A DNA stretch of 64,000 nt from Agapanthus africanus (GCA_030015575.1 JASDDO010000016.1:456334141-456398140), one strand, 5' to 3'; shown: positions 53,501 through 64,000, counted from the stretch's first letter. Program-made: numbers and translations. Notes: generated by a model not told the origin, from the letters alone.

Positions 53501-56500
53501 ATGTTAGGCTGGACACGGGATTCCATTTCCCGTCTTGTCCGCGTTTCTTTTATCGACCCCAGAGTCGGTAATTCTTCATCTTCTCCCCCACCACCCACCA
53601 CACCCGTGATGGACCCAAATCCATCAAACTTTAACACTACTCTGCCACCGCCCGCAGGTGCGCAGAATCTTCCACGCATTTCTCTCCAAGAGAGATGCTA
53701 TCCTACACGTGTTACCCTTCCCACCTGTCTTTCTATACCACCTGCCATAGGGGAAAATTTTGAAATCAACCCCCAATTCATCAAACTTTTACCCAAATTT
53801 CATGGTCTTGATTCTGAAAACGCATACATGTTTATTTCCAAATTTGAAAACGTATGTGCTTTGATGGGGAATTCACAACTGTCTTTGGATGCTCTGCGTT
53901 TACGTCTTCTCCCATTCACTTTGTGCGATTTAGCCGAGAAGTGGCTTTACATCACACCCGCACATTCTATTTCAACATGGGACGAATTCGTTGCAGCATT
54001 CCTTAAGAAATTTTATCCCAATCACAAGACCGCCCGTGTTCGGAGCGAAATCTCTAAATTTACCCAACTTCCCAATGAACCATTTTGGAAATGCTTTGAA
54101 CGGTTTAAGGATCTTCTTATCCAATGCCCTCATCACGGAATCCCCAGATGGGATTTGTGTCGAATTATCTATGAGGGTGTTGATCTCACTACTAGACAGA
54201 TGCTTGAAACCATGTGTCATTGCCAATTCCTATCTAAAGATGATGGTGAAGCTTGGAAATACTTAGAAGATTTAGCTCAAAACACATCACAATGGGAAAG
54301 TGTTAGACCACCACCACCTAGGGAAGATGTCAATAAGCTCGATGTTTCCGTCACCTTGAAAGCCGAAATGGCCGCAATACAAAGGAAACTCGACGCTATA
54401 GAAAACAAAATCTCTTCAGCCTCCCTAAATCAATCCACACTTCCCAAAACCGTGTGTGGCTGCTGTTCAAACCCTTCACATTTGACGGAAGAATGTCCTT
54501 TGAATGTACCGTTTCAAGGTCACACTAATGCTTCACTTCAGCAAGGACCTGGAAACTATCCCTCTTCTTCCTCAATTAATCAAGAGTGGAGGAATCACCT
54601 GAACTTTTCTTGGAACCAATCACAATCTCAAAACACGGTTCCAATCCTAAACAATTTTCAAAGGGTCCCTCCACCACAACAGCAACCACCACTTCAATTG
54701 AGTCAGCACCCCTTCCAACCGCAAAATTTTCAAAATCCTGCCAACACTTTTGCACTACATGAAAACTCTTTGCAATTGGCCGGTACTGATAATATCTCTG
54801 CACTGGTGAAAACCTTGGTTACTTTCATGAAACAATCCACCCAAGAGTCGGCAAGTTTTCAATCTTCCATTGATAATATGATAAAGATCATTCTCACTCA
54901 AAATGAGAATATCAAATCAATGGAAGCACAAATTGAACAAATAACAGCCGAAATAAGTGCTAGAGAAGAAGGGAATCTTCCATCTCAACCCGTACCTGAT
55001 GCTAGACCTTCACATTACACTAATGTGGACGCTTTTACAACGTTGAGATCTGGAAGAGTGCTAGACAATCATTTGGGTGAACAAATTGATAATGATGAAT
55101 TGATCATTAACACCCCGGCTTCCGCTTCCACTTCCACTCACACTTCTAGTTCTTACCCTATTTCGTCTAACCTACCTTCTTCTTCCGAGCCTATTCTCCG
55201 TATTCCCAAAGGCTCGAACCCTCCACCCACCTCATCTTTTCCACCCCCACAAACTTCTCCACAAATGTTGGACCCAACACTTATTGATAGAGCTCCATTT
55301 CCAAATAGGTTGAGGCCCAAGAAACATGATGCCCAAATGGAGAAGATTGTGGACATGTTTAAGGAAGTTAACATCAACATCCCTCTCCTAGATGCTATTC
55401 AACAAGTTCCGTCCTATGCAAAAACTCTTAAGAACTTGTGCACTAGGAAGAGGAAGACTCAAGTGCCTAAAAAAATCTTCATGTCGAGTACTGTAGACAC
55501 GGCTTTTCCCCAACAATTACCACGGAAACGTAAGGACCCTGGCTGTCCTACTATTTCCATTTTTATTGGGGAGAAACACATCAACCGTGCGTTACTTGAC
55601 CTTGGCGCTAGTGTTAACTTGCTTCCTTATTCGGTTTATGAGCAACTAGGTATCGGAGTGTTAAAGCCCTCGAGCATAACTCTCCAGATGGCTGACCGAT
55701 CAATCAATAAACCTAGGGGTAAACTGGAGGATGTGTTAATAAAAATCGGGGAATTTGTATTTCCTGTGGATTTTATTGTACTTGATACACAGCCTGTAGC
55801 GAACCCACGGAATCAAATTCCGGTGATTTTAGGTCGCCCCTTTCTGGCCACTTCCAATGCAATAATCAACTGTCGTAATGGTTCTATGACCTTATCTTTT
55901 GGGAATAGGTCAATAGAGCTGAACATTTACAAGTTGGGAAGTGTACCCTCCGAACCTAATGCTCATGTCTGTTCTGTCGACTTAATGGATGTCGACAGCA
56001 GCGAATTTGATGATCCTCCTGATATCGATCTTGACTCTTTTCATACGTTATTGTTTGACCCAACTATATATCATACACATACGGACTCTTCCACCGAGAT
56101 GTCCGGGTCAACAATTAACACGGATTATGAACTGCTTTTAGAGTCTGAAGATCACCCCGCACCTTGTGATGACATTATTCTTCGGGGTATTGATAGAACT
56201 TTTGAGGAAATCTTCGCTGAAAAACTTGCATTTCTGAACAACACGGGTGTTGAGATGAATCATCTCCCAATCATTGAAATTGAACCTCCACCCCTTCTTC
56301 TGAATTGTAAAAAGAATGCGAGCAATCCATCACATTCACTGCATCGTCTCTCCAAAATGAGACGCATACACATTCTATTCCACCACTTGACCTTTCCCCA
56401 CGTCTTCTTCCACCAACCAGAGCACTGCATTAATAAAAATTTTGAATGGTTGGTGTTGACATTCGGTCTTTGCAAAGCTTGGCATCGACCACTGATTTTT

Positions 56501-56515
56501 GACCCCCTCATATGA
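53501..56515 (+). CDS. Element E gag-protease polyprotein (Athila-type), intact
   Basis: The only long intact ORF in the window: 1004 codons from the ATG at 53501. A second in-frame ATG at 53609 (MDPNPSNFNTTLPPPAG) may be the true start. The capsid region includes ENFEINPQFIKLLPKFHGLD, AYMFISKFENVCALMG and LAEKWLYITPAHSISTWDEF, then FLKKFYPNHKTARVRSEISK. A CCHC zinc knuckle (CGCCSNPSHLTEEC) lies near 54460. It is followed by a Pro/Gln/Ser-rich linker. The aspartic protease has LLDLGASVNLLPYSVYEQLG and VILGRPFLATSNAIINC (near 55590-55880). No RT, RNase H or integrase follows. The last part (about 56380-56515) ends in LTFGLCKAW, which faintly recalls the RT motif MPFGLCNAP. Gag builds the particle, so this element could supply Gag while needing polymerase and integrase in trans. 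Confidence 0.92.
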   Translation: MLGWTRDSISRLVRVSFIDPRVGNSSSSPPPPTTPVMDPNPSNFNTTLPPPAGAQNLPRISLQERCYPTRVTLPTCLSIPPAIGENFEINPQFIKLLPKFHGLDSENAYMFISKFENVCALMGNSQLSLDALRLRLLPFTLCDLAEKWLYITPAHSISTWDEFVAAFLKKFYPNHKTARVRSEISKFTQLPNEPFWKCFERFKDLLIQCPHHGIPRWDLCRIIYEGVDLTTRQMLETMCHCQFLSKDDGEAWKYLEDLAQNTSQWESVRPPPPREDVNKLDVSVTLKAEMAAIQRKLDAIENKISSASLNQSTLPKTVCGCCSNPSHLTEECPLNVPFQGHTNASLQQGPGNYPSSSSINQEWRNHLNFSWNQSQSQNTVPILNNFQRVPPPQQQPPLQLSQHPFQPQNFQNPANTFALHENSLQLAGTDNISALVKTLVTFMKQSTQESASFQSSIDNMIKIILTQNENIKSMEAQIEQITAEISAREEGNLPSQPVPDARPSHYTNVDAFTTLRSGRVLDNHLGEQIDNDELIINTPASASTSTHTSSSYPISSNLPSSSEPILRIPKGSNPPPTSSFPPPQTSPQMLDPTLIDRAPFPNRLRPKKHDAQMEKIVDMFKEVNINIPLLDAIQQVPSYAKTLKNLCTRKRKTQVPKKIFMSSTVDTAFPQQLPRKRKDPGCPTISIFIGEKHINRALLDLGASVNLLPYSVYEQLGIGVLKPSSITLQMADRSINKPRGKLEDVLIKIGEFVFPVDFIVLDTQPVANPRNQIPVILGRPFLATSNAIINCRNGSMTLSFGNRSIELNIYKLGSVPSEPNAHVCSVDLMDVDSSEFDDPPDIDLDSFHTLLFDPTIYHTHTDSSTEMSGSTINTDYELLLESEDHPAPCDDIILRGIDRTFEEIFAEKLAFLNNTGVEMNHLPIIEIEPPPLLLNCKKNASNPSHSLHRLSKMRRIHILFHHLTFPHVFFHQPEHCINKNFEWLVLTFGLCKAWHRPLIFDPLI

Positions 56516-57896
56516 TTTTCAAAGATTAACATTGCATAAGTTTGGGGGGGTATATTTTCGGGCTCCTGAAAAGAAAATTTTTACAAAATGATGAGCCAAA
56601 AATAAGTTTGGGGGAGGTTCTTCACTTAAATATTTTGCCCCCACTAATAAATTCCTCCCAAGCTTACAGGTTTTTGGAGATTTAGCAGATGGCAACAGTG
56701 AGGACACTGTTGAAAACAAGTTTGGGGGAGGTTTGTGCTTATTTTTCGCATCATTTGCATATCATTTGCATAAGCACAAAACATTTTTTCGAAAACCTAT
56801 AAAAATTTAAAAATTTTCAAAAAGATAAAAATATTTTTTGTACATAAATAAGATAATGAAAGTTTAGATAGTGAAAAATTACATCCATGAGATTAGAAAA
56901 ATTTTAGAAAACTAAGAAAATTAGAAGTTTTCTTATACGAACTAGTAATAAGTAGTTATGAGCCGTTGTCCCAAGGGTTAGTAAGATGAAAGACGTCACT
57001 AATCTGAGGATAAAAATAAGTCTGAAAAATAGTTTCTATTCTGGAAGCCAAACATTTTGAACGTTGATACCCTGCTATTCTCACTTACACACGTCTTGAA
57101 GCCTGGGATAGTAGAGGATACCTTGAAATGCTCTTGTCTTAAAGCCAAAAGTATGGAAAAAAAAATGGTGAGAAAAATGGACACTGGTTTTGTTATCACC
57201 GAGGGAAATAAAAAATATATAGCAAGGGTGCATCTTCATCTAGTGCCCTAAGGCCAACTGGTCTGGGAGTCACTGCTATACCTAAGGTGGTGCAAGACGA
57301 GGAAAATACACCAAATAAGCAAGCACATGAGTAATCGGTCGGTTAGTACCTCAAGAAGTATTAACGGTCGCATGAAAGTGTGTAAGCTCATCGAAAAAAA
57401 ATATATATATACTGAGGCTGATGGGCAAGAGTATGATAGCTTGAATTGAATTCTCCGGGTGTAGGGATGTCTTTACACACACGCAGGGTGATATGATCGG
57501 TGTTTGGAAGAAAGATAGGAATGAAGAATAAGACGATGTTTTATTGAGGGAGGACGTGATTTCTTACATCTTTTCATGACCATTAAGATAGGGCTCATGA
57601 CAACCGAAAAGCTAGCTTAGTTGGAAACCCTAATTTTCAAAGCTTTTCTTCTACAATTCTTTTCTTTAAATGTAATATTCATGATCTTTCTTTTATTATT
57701 GGATTTTGTGGGTGCAATCCGCTGAAAACCCTCAGGAGACAACACTCCTCCTACTAGGGACACCTAGAGGTTTAAAGGCTTGTTGCACGTGCTCAGTGCA
57801 ATCGTGTTGCCTACGAAAGTGTGCTAGTTAGTTTTTCTCTTTCTTTATTTTCTCCTTCTCTTTTTAATAAAACATTCGCTCGAGACGATCGAAATT
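56516..57896 (+). other. 3' non-coding region of E
   Basis: Starts right after the gag-protease stop. AT-rich and without credible genes. Three PPT-like AAGTTTGGGGG motifs occur at its start (56538, 56604 and 56718), the last after gttgaaaac. A pol deletion presumably lies at or before its beginning. Confidence 0.75.
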
Positions 57897-57911
57897 AAGT
57901 TTGGGGGTATT
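57897..57911 (+). promoter_or_regulatory. Polypurine tract of E
   Basis: AAGTTTGGGGGTATT immediately before the 3' LTR start TGATCAG; the fourth copy of this motif in the element. Confidence 0.88.
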
Positions 57912-59781
57912 TGATCAGTCGAAAATAATGTATTTTTAACATGGCAATTTCCCTATCATTTGCACTCATTTAGAAGTGTTCGGTATTCATATTTCACATA
58001 TTAGAAAATCAGTCATAAAATATCAGATTGCATGTGTTAGACTTTTAAACCGGCACTTTAAGAGAAATTGACCGCATTTCATGGCATCGCATCATTTCTG
58101 TATTTGCGCAACACTTGTCTTGAGTCTGTGCAGGAAAATACGGAAGAAAAACCAAAGAGCTGATCAAAATTACGCCAACTCCATGATTTCAGATCTGGTA
58201 GCAATTCAAAAGGAGATATTAAATTCAACATATACAATAAAGGCCCATATGTTAGCCCAAGTTCAGCACAGAAGAACCGAGCCATGAAGACTCCAAAGAG
58301 CCGCGGAACCGCGGCAGGAGCCGGCTTGCGCCGCGGTTCCGCGGCGTTTCTGCCACGTCATCACTTTATTTTCAGTGCAAAATTCTCAGCTCTGGGCCCA
58401 CATTCATTTCTGATATGTCAAATTCCAGAATTCTTTCGAAGCTACTGCCAGATCAGCAAAGATCATTAAGCAAGGCTAATCCTAATTAAGCTCCTAACTA
58501 ACCTCTTCTAGAAGCTCCCTCCTAACTAATCACATCTTGAAGTTTCTCCTCTAACTAACTTTTGGAGGGAAATTTGAATTTCACTCAACTAACTTTTGGA
58601 GGGAAATTTGAATTTCATTCAACTAACTTTTGGAGGGAAATTTGAATTTCCTCAACAAACTTTTGGAGGGAAACTAAAAATTCAAATCCTAGATCTAGGG
58701 TTTTGATGGCTATAAATAGGAACCTAGATCTAAGGGATGAGGTTGTTCATTCTACACCATTTTCTTCCACAAGTCTCGTGACAAGGCTTGTGCGAAACCC
58801 TAACCCTAATTCCACTCCAAATCCAAGATCTTGAGTACCAAATCAAGCGAGAAGCCTTCAACCTTTTAGGAGCCGAGCCGATCTTCAATCGGGCAAGTGA
58901 TCCAAGCCGATCCGCGATCCACGGAGACGAGCGAAGCCAAGTCGACGATCAAGTTCTTCCTCTTGTAGTTCTTGAGCGAATGTAACTAAATTGTTGATAT
59001 AAATAAAAGGTGAATTTCTTTAATCTTGCTTTCTTTTAATTCTTGCATCATGATTAGATCTCAATTTGTAATTGTTGCTCTTGTTGTGATGTTTGAGTAA
59101 AACTCCGCTCGTAAAGGAGTCGAGACGATTGTAGAATGATGATGTAACAAATCTTAAATACTATTTTTAAGTCCTACGAGTTTTGTAAACCCTAGCAAGT
59201 TCAAGAATCGATGACCTAGTTTCGTAGCGATGCTTTCTTGATTGTGATCGCTCGAAATTAGGGATCTACGATCGTTTCTTGAATTTACTAGAGGCTAGAA
59301 TATGAATGATATCAATGAAAGAACAAGAGATAAGATGAAATCCTAGTTTCACAAGAAGTCTCTAATTCTCATCGATCATCATCGATCTAGTATCAATTCA
59401 TCGAAGGATAAGAATACGTAATTCTAAGATTACATCACATCTATAGATCCGATCGATTCCTACGAGCCTCATTTCGATTCTTGATATTTGGTTTGGAAAA
59501 ATCAACAAACTATAAATTCTTGATTCTATCTTTTCTTGTTATTAGATCTAGATATTTTCTTTTTCTTGAAATACAAAATTTAAATCATGAATTGTTTGTT
59601 TTCTTTTCTTTAAAGTTTCGACTCATCTAAATTCGAAAAGACGAACGATTACACTTTCCCTGTGGACGATCCACACTCACTAACAATCTACATCCGACAC
59701 CGTAGTTGATTGCGGTCAAATAATTTTTGATTGTGATTTCTTTACAATTTCATAATACACATCAAGAATTCGTTTCAATCA
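57912..59781 (+). mobile_element. Element E: 3' LTR (1870 bp)
   Basis: TGATCAGTCG to CGTTTCAATCA, offset exactly 7269 bp from the 5' LTR throughout, with no indels noticed. It has the same hairpin, repeats, TATA box and telo-box. The small frames inside it are identical in both LTRs because the LTRs are, not because they are genes. Confidence 0.97.
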
Positions 59782-59786
59782 CTGAG
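59782..59786. repeat. Target-site duplication of element E (right)
   Basis: CTGAG, exact copy of 50638-50642. Confidence 0.96.
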
Positions 59787-61179
59787 TGTTTCTTTTCTCT
59801 CTCTCTTTGACAGCGACCATGACCCGACCCTTGTCTATGACTCAGTGACCAAGTTAACCGAACCTTCTTAAAACACTGGCTTTTGGATTGTCTGAGTTGC
59901 ATACCTCATTGCCACTCCTACTTTTACCCTTTTCTCCAGAACACCCCGTATTACTACGAACATCCACTTCCATTGGATAAAACCATCGTATGGTTATATA
60001 CGAACTCGAAGGAACTTGTTCCATATTCGAGGATGGTTTCGGTTCTGGAGAAAATGAATAGGACTATTCAGTTATCTTTTCCTTTTACCTTCTCTCAGGT
60101 TGCGAGTGTTCCTTGGATTAGGACAATACACCTATTACGCTTATTGGATAGTCTTCATCCAAACTATAGGCAGGTGCCGAAAGGTAGAGAAGGAAGAAAA
60201 CCATTTAGCCTAACGATGGTGTACAGAAGGTAATAAGTTAAGACAAATAAATGGATTAGTAAGAGGGCAAAGTAAACTGCGACTGCTATTCACGACCAAA
60301 CCAAGTATTTCATCGCCACTCCTACTTCACCTTTGTATTTCTCCAGGACACTCCGTATGACTACGAAGATCCACAGTTATTTGGATACCCCATCGTATGG
60401 TTATATACGAACTCGAAGGGACTTATTCCAGTTCGGGGATAGATTTTGGTTCAGGAGAAATAGAAATAAGGTTTTATTCAGTTGTCTTTTATCTTCACCT
60501 TTTCTCAGGTTACGAGTACTCCTAGGATTAGGAGAGTACACCCATTATGCTTATTGGATAGTCTTCTTCCAAACCATAGGCTGGTGCCGAACGGTAGGGA
60601 AAGAAGAAAACCATTTGGCCTAAAGGGGTGTGCAGAAGGTAATGACTAAAGACTTATAAAGGGATTTAGAGAGATGGCAAAGAAATATACGGTTACAATT
60701 GTGAATCTGATAATGGAAGAGGCATTAGTAGGAATACCCGGATACCTATTCGAAACATATTCATGTTTCAGTTTCACTGTGTACTGTTAAAAGAAAACTG
60801 ATTTCCGTATTAGTCCTTGCTCCAGGGTATGTATTTACCAGGTTTGATTCTCACATCTGTATGGTTTTACAGATGATGAGTGGGAGTAAGTTATTGGGAA
60901 TTGGGTGATCATCCTCATTATATCGGGATTCGTTGTAATTGGTGATATTTGAGGAAATCACCCGGGTTGTTTGCCGGACGGCAAATATTTGGTTTTGAAT
61001 ATCCGTTGTAATGCACCAATTTCAAATTGATATATCTGTACGTTTATTTTTATAAATTGAGATATAAATTTTTGAAATTATGTCCATGACATTTACCCAT
61101 ATCAGTTGATGGTTAGGTAAGGAGCATTAAACATCGGTGTAATTCTTCATAACCATAGTACAGTTTTCAACCTACGACA
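59787..61179 (+). other. Element D internal region after E
   Basis: Continues D: polypyrimidine tract with CAG at 59811-59813, then cgaccATGACCCG. No recognisable copia gag or pol; frames are short. F inserted at 61180, so the rest of D lies beyond F outside the window. The block 60680-61179 shows no repeats or coding signal. Confidence 0.65.
59905..60680 (+). repeat. ~395-bp tandem duplication in D
   Basis: Two diverged copies (about 59905-60300 and 60308-60680) share cgccactcctacttc, atcgtatggttatatacgaa and ggataggag/ggattaggac, then cttattggatagtcttc and aggtaataa/aggtaatga in the same order. Confidence 0.85.
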
Positions 61180-63398
61180 TGTTGCGCCACGGCAGCGCCC
61201 CGGCCTCGTACTCGAGGCCAAAATGCGGAATCAAAATTTTTCCTTACTCGGAAACCGGCGCTACCGCGGACAAAGAAAACCCGGATCGTTTACCATTAAC
61301 CTAATGCTAGCTAAACAAGAGATGGGAAAGGAAGTATACCAAGAGATCCGAGTCCTCCGGTCTTCTCATCATCGTCCCGATCTCCCGCGGAAAGTGTAGT
61401 CTCCATATCGTCGCCTCCTCGCCGGAAAGGGCACCACATCGCCTTCGTCTTTTACGGGCTCCCGCCTCAATACCGAGGCAACTCGAGCATGAAGCCGGCA
61501 ACTCGACATGCTCAAGATTTGCTGTAGGAAGTGTAGTGTAGAATTATAGTCTCACTTTGGGGTTTGTTGCCTTCGGATGGAGGAATGAGGACAAGGAAAA
61601 TATGGTGCTTTCATTTTTCCTTGCATGAAAATGAGATGATCAAAATAGCCAAACTCAAAAATGAAACACTCTCTCTTTTTCCAAAATGAGTGGCCGGCCC
61701 TCTTTTATCATGAGAATGGTGGAGGGAAAAACTAATACAAGGGAGGTGAGTGTAGGATCAAATGAAAGGTGACCACATCCAAAGTCAATGAAAACTTCAA
61801 CCATGCTTTCACTTTAAACCCATACCTATATCAAATCACTCAAATCAAAAGCATGGAGCAAAGATATGAAAACTATCATAATCAAACAATATGCAAAGAA
61901 ACCCCCTCCACAAATGTAATTTGCAAAACTGCAAATTACCCCCTCCATCGGAAAAGTCCGGCCGTGAAAGAACAAAGGAAAACCGGCCGGAACGGAATGC
62001 AAACTGGCAACCCCAGAAAACTGGTCCCGTAATAAATTACAGGAAAACCCCGATACTGTGCATACACACCCGCATCTGTATTCCGACCGGATACAAATGC
62101 AATGAGACAAAATCTACACTGTACTAAACTAGTACCGGCTTAAACCAAAGCCGGCCAGTTAAATCCGTTCGATCCTGATCCGTGCAATACCGCACGTATC
62201 TGATCGAACCCTGCCATATATATCCATACGGCCACTAGTACAAAACTGTCCGATCCTGATCCGTGCAATACCGCACGTATCTGATCGGACCCTGCCATAT
62301 CTCCATACGGCCTCTACAGCGTTTCGCCCGAAAGCTGAGTAACTGAAAGTGTGGTGGACTCTAAAGACTCGTCAATACTATGGCTGTGGATTTAACCACT
62401 AGCACGTCAGAGGTATAAGCCAATACGTAACGGGCCACCAGCTATTGACCAAAAAGGGACGTCGATGAGGAAGCTCACCCCGACACCCAACTGAGCCTGT
62501 CAGTGACAATATCCGTACAGTCCGGTCCGTTCGTCTATGAGTATCGCATGGCGGGCCTAGGGGGTTGGTAAAAGTCAGACCCCCAAAGGCGGTACAAGTC
62601 GTGTCGGAGCGTAGCCCAGAACGCCCTGAGATACTACTGGAATACCTACCAGTAAATCTCCTGCCTCGGCCGAGGGCTTTGCGTAATGGCTCTCCTAGAC
62701 ACAGCGCGACCTCACCCCCAATACCGGGAGAGACGAACCCCTGCAGATCCGCTCACTGCCTCCATGTGGCTCGGGACTGTACCCAACTAAAACCTGTTTG
62801 CACGACTCCTTTGAGCCGTGGTAGGGTAGTAATCAAAGTACAGTGGGAACTCACACGAGACAAATGACGATCTCAGGTCGATGAACTAACCTGTACACAT
62901 GTCACCTGGGAACTGCTATCTGACGTCTGGTATAAGACCAACTAGCAGGTTCCCGGCGAGTCCTGTCCGGTGTACTCATAACCCAATGAGCACCTGTATA
63001 CATCTTAGGTGAACCAACTGACACCAGTGGCTTGTGAGACCGGCCACCGCCCCTCGTCGGGGTCTCGACTGTATACACTAGCCTACTAATGGAGTATCGA
63101 TGCCCAGTCTCGAAACTCCCACGACTAGGGACCTTTTAAGGATGTGCTTATAGACTACCAGCTCCCACGTATATGATCGCCATCATACTGCTGGTGGTCA
63201 AGCAAGAATCCTAGGGGCTCTATCAACGTGTAATAGCGACATGTCAGGTCACCTAAAGCAGTACACGATGATAAAGATAAACCAGATAGCATACTATCAT
63301 CTCGAGTAAGACTGTCCTACCGGGATAGGTCCTCCCTCAATCATTGCAATCACGTGCCTGTGATCCAATAATTGACTCTGAGGGCACTATCTCCAACA
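61180..63398 (-). mobile_element. Element F: 3' LTR (Ty1/copia, 2219 bp)
   Basis: On the minus strand TGTTGGAGATAGTGCCC (63398) to GCCGTGGCGCAACA (61180). It is the same family as the D LTR in opposite orientation; for example agagtcaattattggatc and catatacgtgggagctgg are shared. A copia PPT lies just upstream on the minus strand. The partner LTR is outside the window, so the TSD (CGACA at 61175-61179) cannot be confirmed. Confidence 0.9.
62167..62290 (-). other. Duplicated hairpin in the F LTR with paired base changes
   Basis: Copy 1 (62167-62209) has GTTCGATC..GATCGAAC; copy 2 (62248-62290) has GTCCGATC..GATCGGAC. Both enclose CGTGC-AATACC-GCACG. The single stem difference is compensated (T.A in one, C.G in the other). 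Each copy is followed by a GCCATAT..ATACGGC hairpin. Confidence 0.8.
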
Positions 63399-63410
63399 AT
63401 CTCCCACTTG
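63399..63410 (-). promoter_or_regulatory. Polypurine tract of F
   Basis: Minus-strand CAAGTGGGAGAT directly before the LTR start TGTTGGAG. Confidence 0.9.
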
Positions 63411-64000
63411 CACTCAAGGCTAATTATTGCGATGTCGCATACTCACAGCCCGTGTGATACCGAACACCCAACTCCTCTACTAGTCAGTCTCACAAAGCTC
63501 TTTTGTGAAACTATTGCGTTCGAGGAATAGCCTCAGCGAGTGGATCCACTGTGAAGTTTCTTTCTATGTCTCTCTTTATCTCAAGTTCGCGGAGAAAGCC
63601 ATCTCCCGAAATGAGCAATACCTGTCTTAGAATGTCTGGATGTCTGATGGGACCTAGTTCATAAATGAACTCCAAATCCAAACTTCTTAGACTGTATCAT
63701 CAACTGAACTTAATCAGTCTCCTGCGCCATGCCACCCTCAGTATTGCCTTGGACCACCTGTCCAAAATACTGTCCCTCGTCAGAGGGAGAACTACAACTC
63801 TGACAACCTCCTTGTCGTCCATGTCACCTTGGAAGCCTGGAGTGATAACCGTCTCCTAAAGGAGGCAGCCGTTATCATATCCCTAGAACATTCACTTATG
63901 TTCTAGAACTGCTTCCGACTGTTTTTCCAGGATTGGATCAATTATCAACTTATTGCATCTAGTGCAAGAACAACATCTGGTGCGGTACTTGACATCTCAT
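63411..64000 (-). pseudogene. Element F pol: RNase H remnant
   Basis: On the minus strand the end of a copia RNase H can be read in broken frames. TVDPLAEAI (about 63530-63560) stands where ADPLTK is usual. RSHQTSRHSKTGIAHF (about 63600-63650) corresponds to the SHQxSKHI region. GFQGDMDDKE lies near 63815-63840. Stops and frameshifts are frequent. The rest of pol lies to the right of the window. Confidence 0.65.

Noticed and set aside
53326..53679. Antisense 117-codon frame over the start of E gag
   Set aside because: Shadow of the intact gag frame on the other strand.
59883..60623. 116- and 96-codon frames in D as candidate gag
   Set aside because: They lie on the two copies of a tandem duplication but in frames that do not match each other; no gag motif or zinc knuckle.
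62565..62867. 100-codon frame in the F LTR, mirrored at 46952-47179 in D
   Set aside because: Antisense to the LTR and conserved only because the LTRs are related; frame length is not maintained.

Overview
The window is plant nuclear heterochromatin. I found no host gene, rRNA, tRNA, CRISPR array or prokaryotic operon. The lineages present (Tekay chromovirus, Tat-type and Athila-type Ty3/gypsy, Ty1/copia, with initiator-tRNA-Met primer sites) indicate a flowering plant. The species cannot be read from the sequence.

The 64 kb is a nest of LTR retrotransposons. The outermost is element G (minus-strand Tekay gypsy, both ends outside the window). Its 3' LTR (1-1306 plus 41161-42075) is split by element A, another minus-strand Tekay (1307-41160, TSD GAAGG). 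The pol gene of A is split by element B, a plus-strand Tat-type element (7035-35836, TSD about GGTAC/TGTAC). B is split by copia element C (20124-30491, exact TSD GGATC). The 5' LTR of G is split by copia element D (from 46262). D contains element E, an Athila-type gag-protease element (50643-59781, exact TSD CTGAG), and copia element F on the minus strand (from 61180), which is the same family as D.

Coding state: the only long intact ORF is the gag-protease of E (53501-56515). E has no reverse transcriptase, RNase H or integrase and must be non-autonomous. Its two 1870-bp LTRs are almost identical, so it is very young. The pol genes of A and G are recognisable but broken, and G has lost gag. 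B has a broken Tat gag and no pol; instead it carries about 5 kb of tandem arrays (24/72-bp and 180-bp units). It also has an antisense transcription unit with its own TATA box, a candidate 5'-UTR intron and a multi-part coding region that I do not recognise. C retains only heavily decayed protease, integrase, RT and RNase H.

The most unusual signals are non-coding. (1) C and D share a structured region between PBS and protease whose hairpin stems covary. A second covarying hairpin pair lies in the LTRs of C, D and F. (2) The LTR of B is built largely from short perfect palindromes and paired G-boxes. (3) A GC-rich hairpin module occurs in copia C, copia D and Athila-type E, which belong to different superfamilies. 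All distances and identities were counted by eye.
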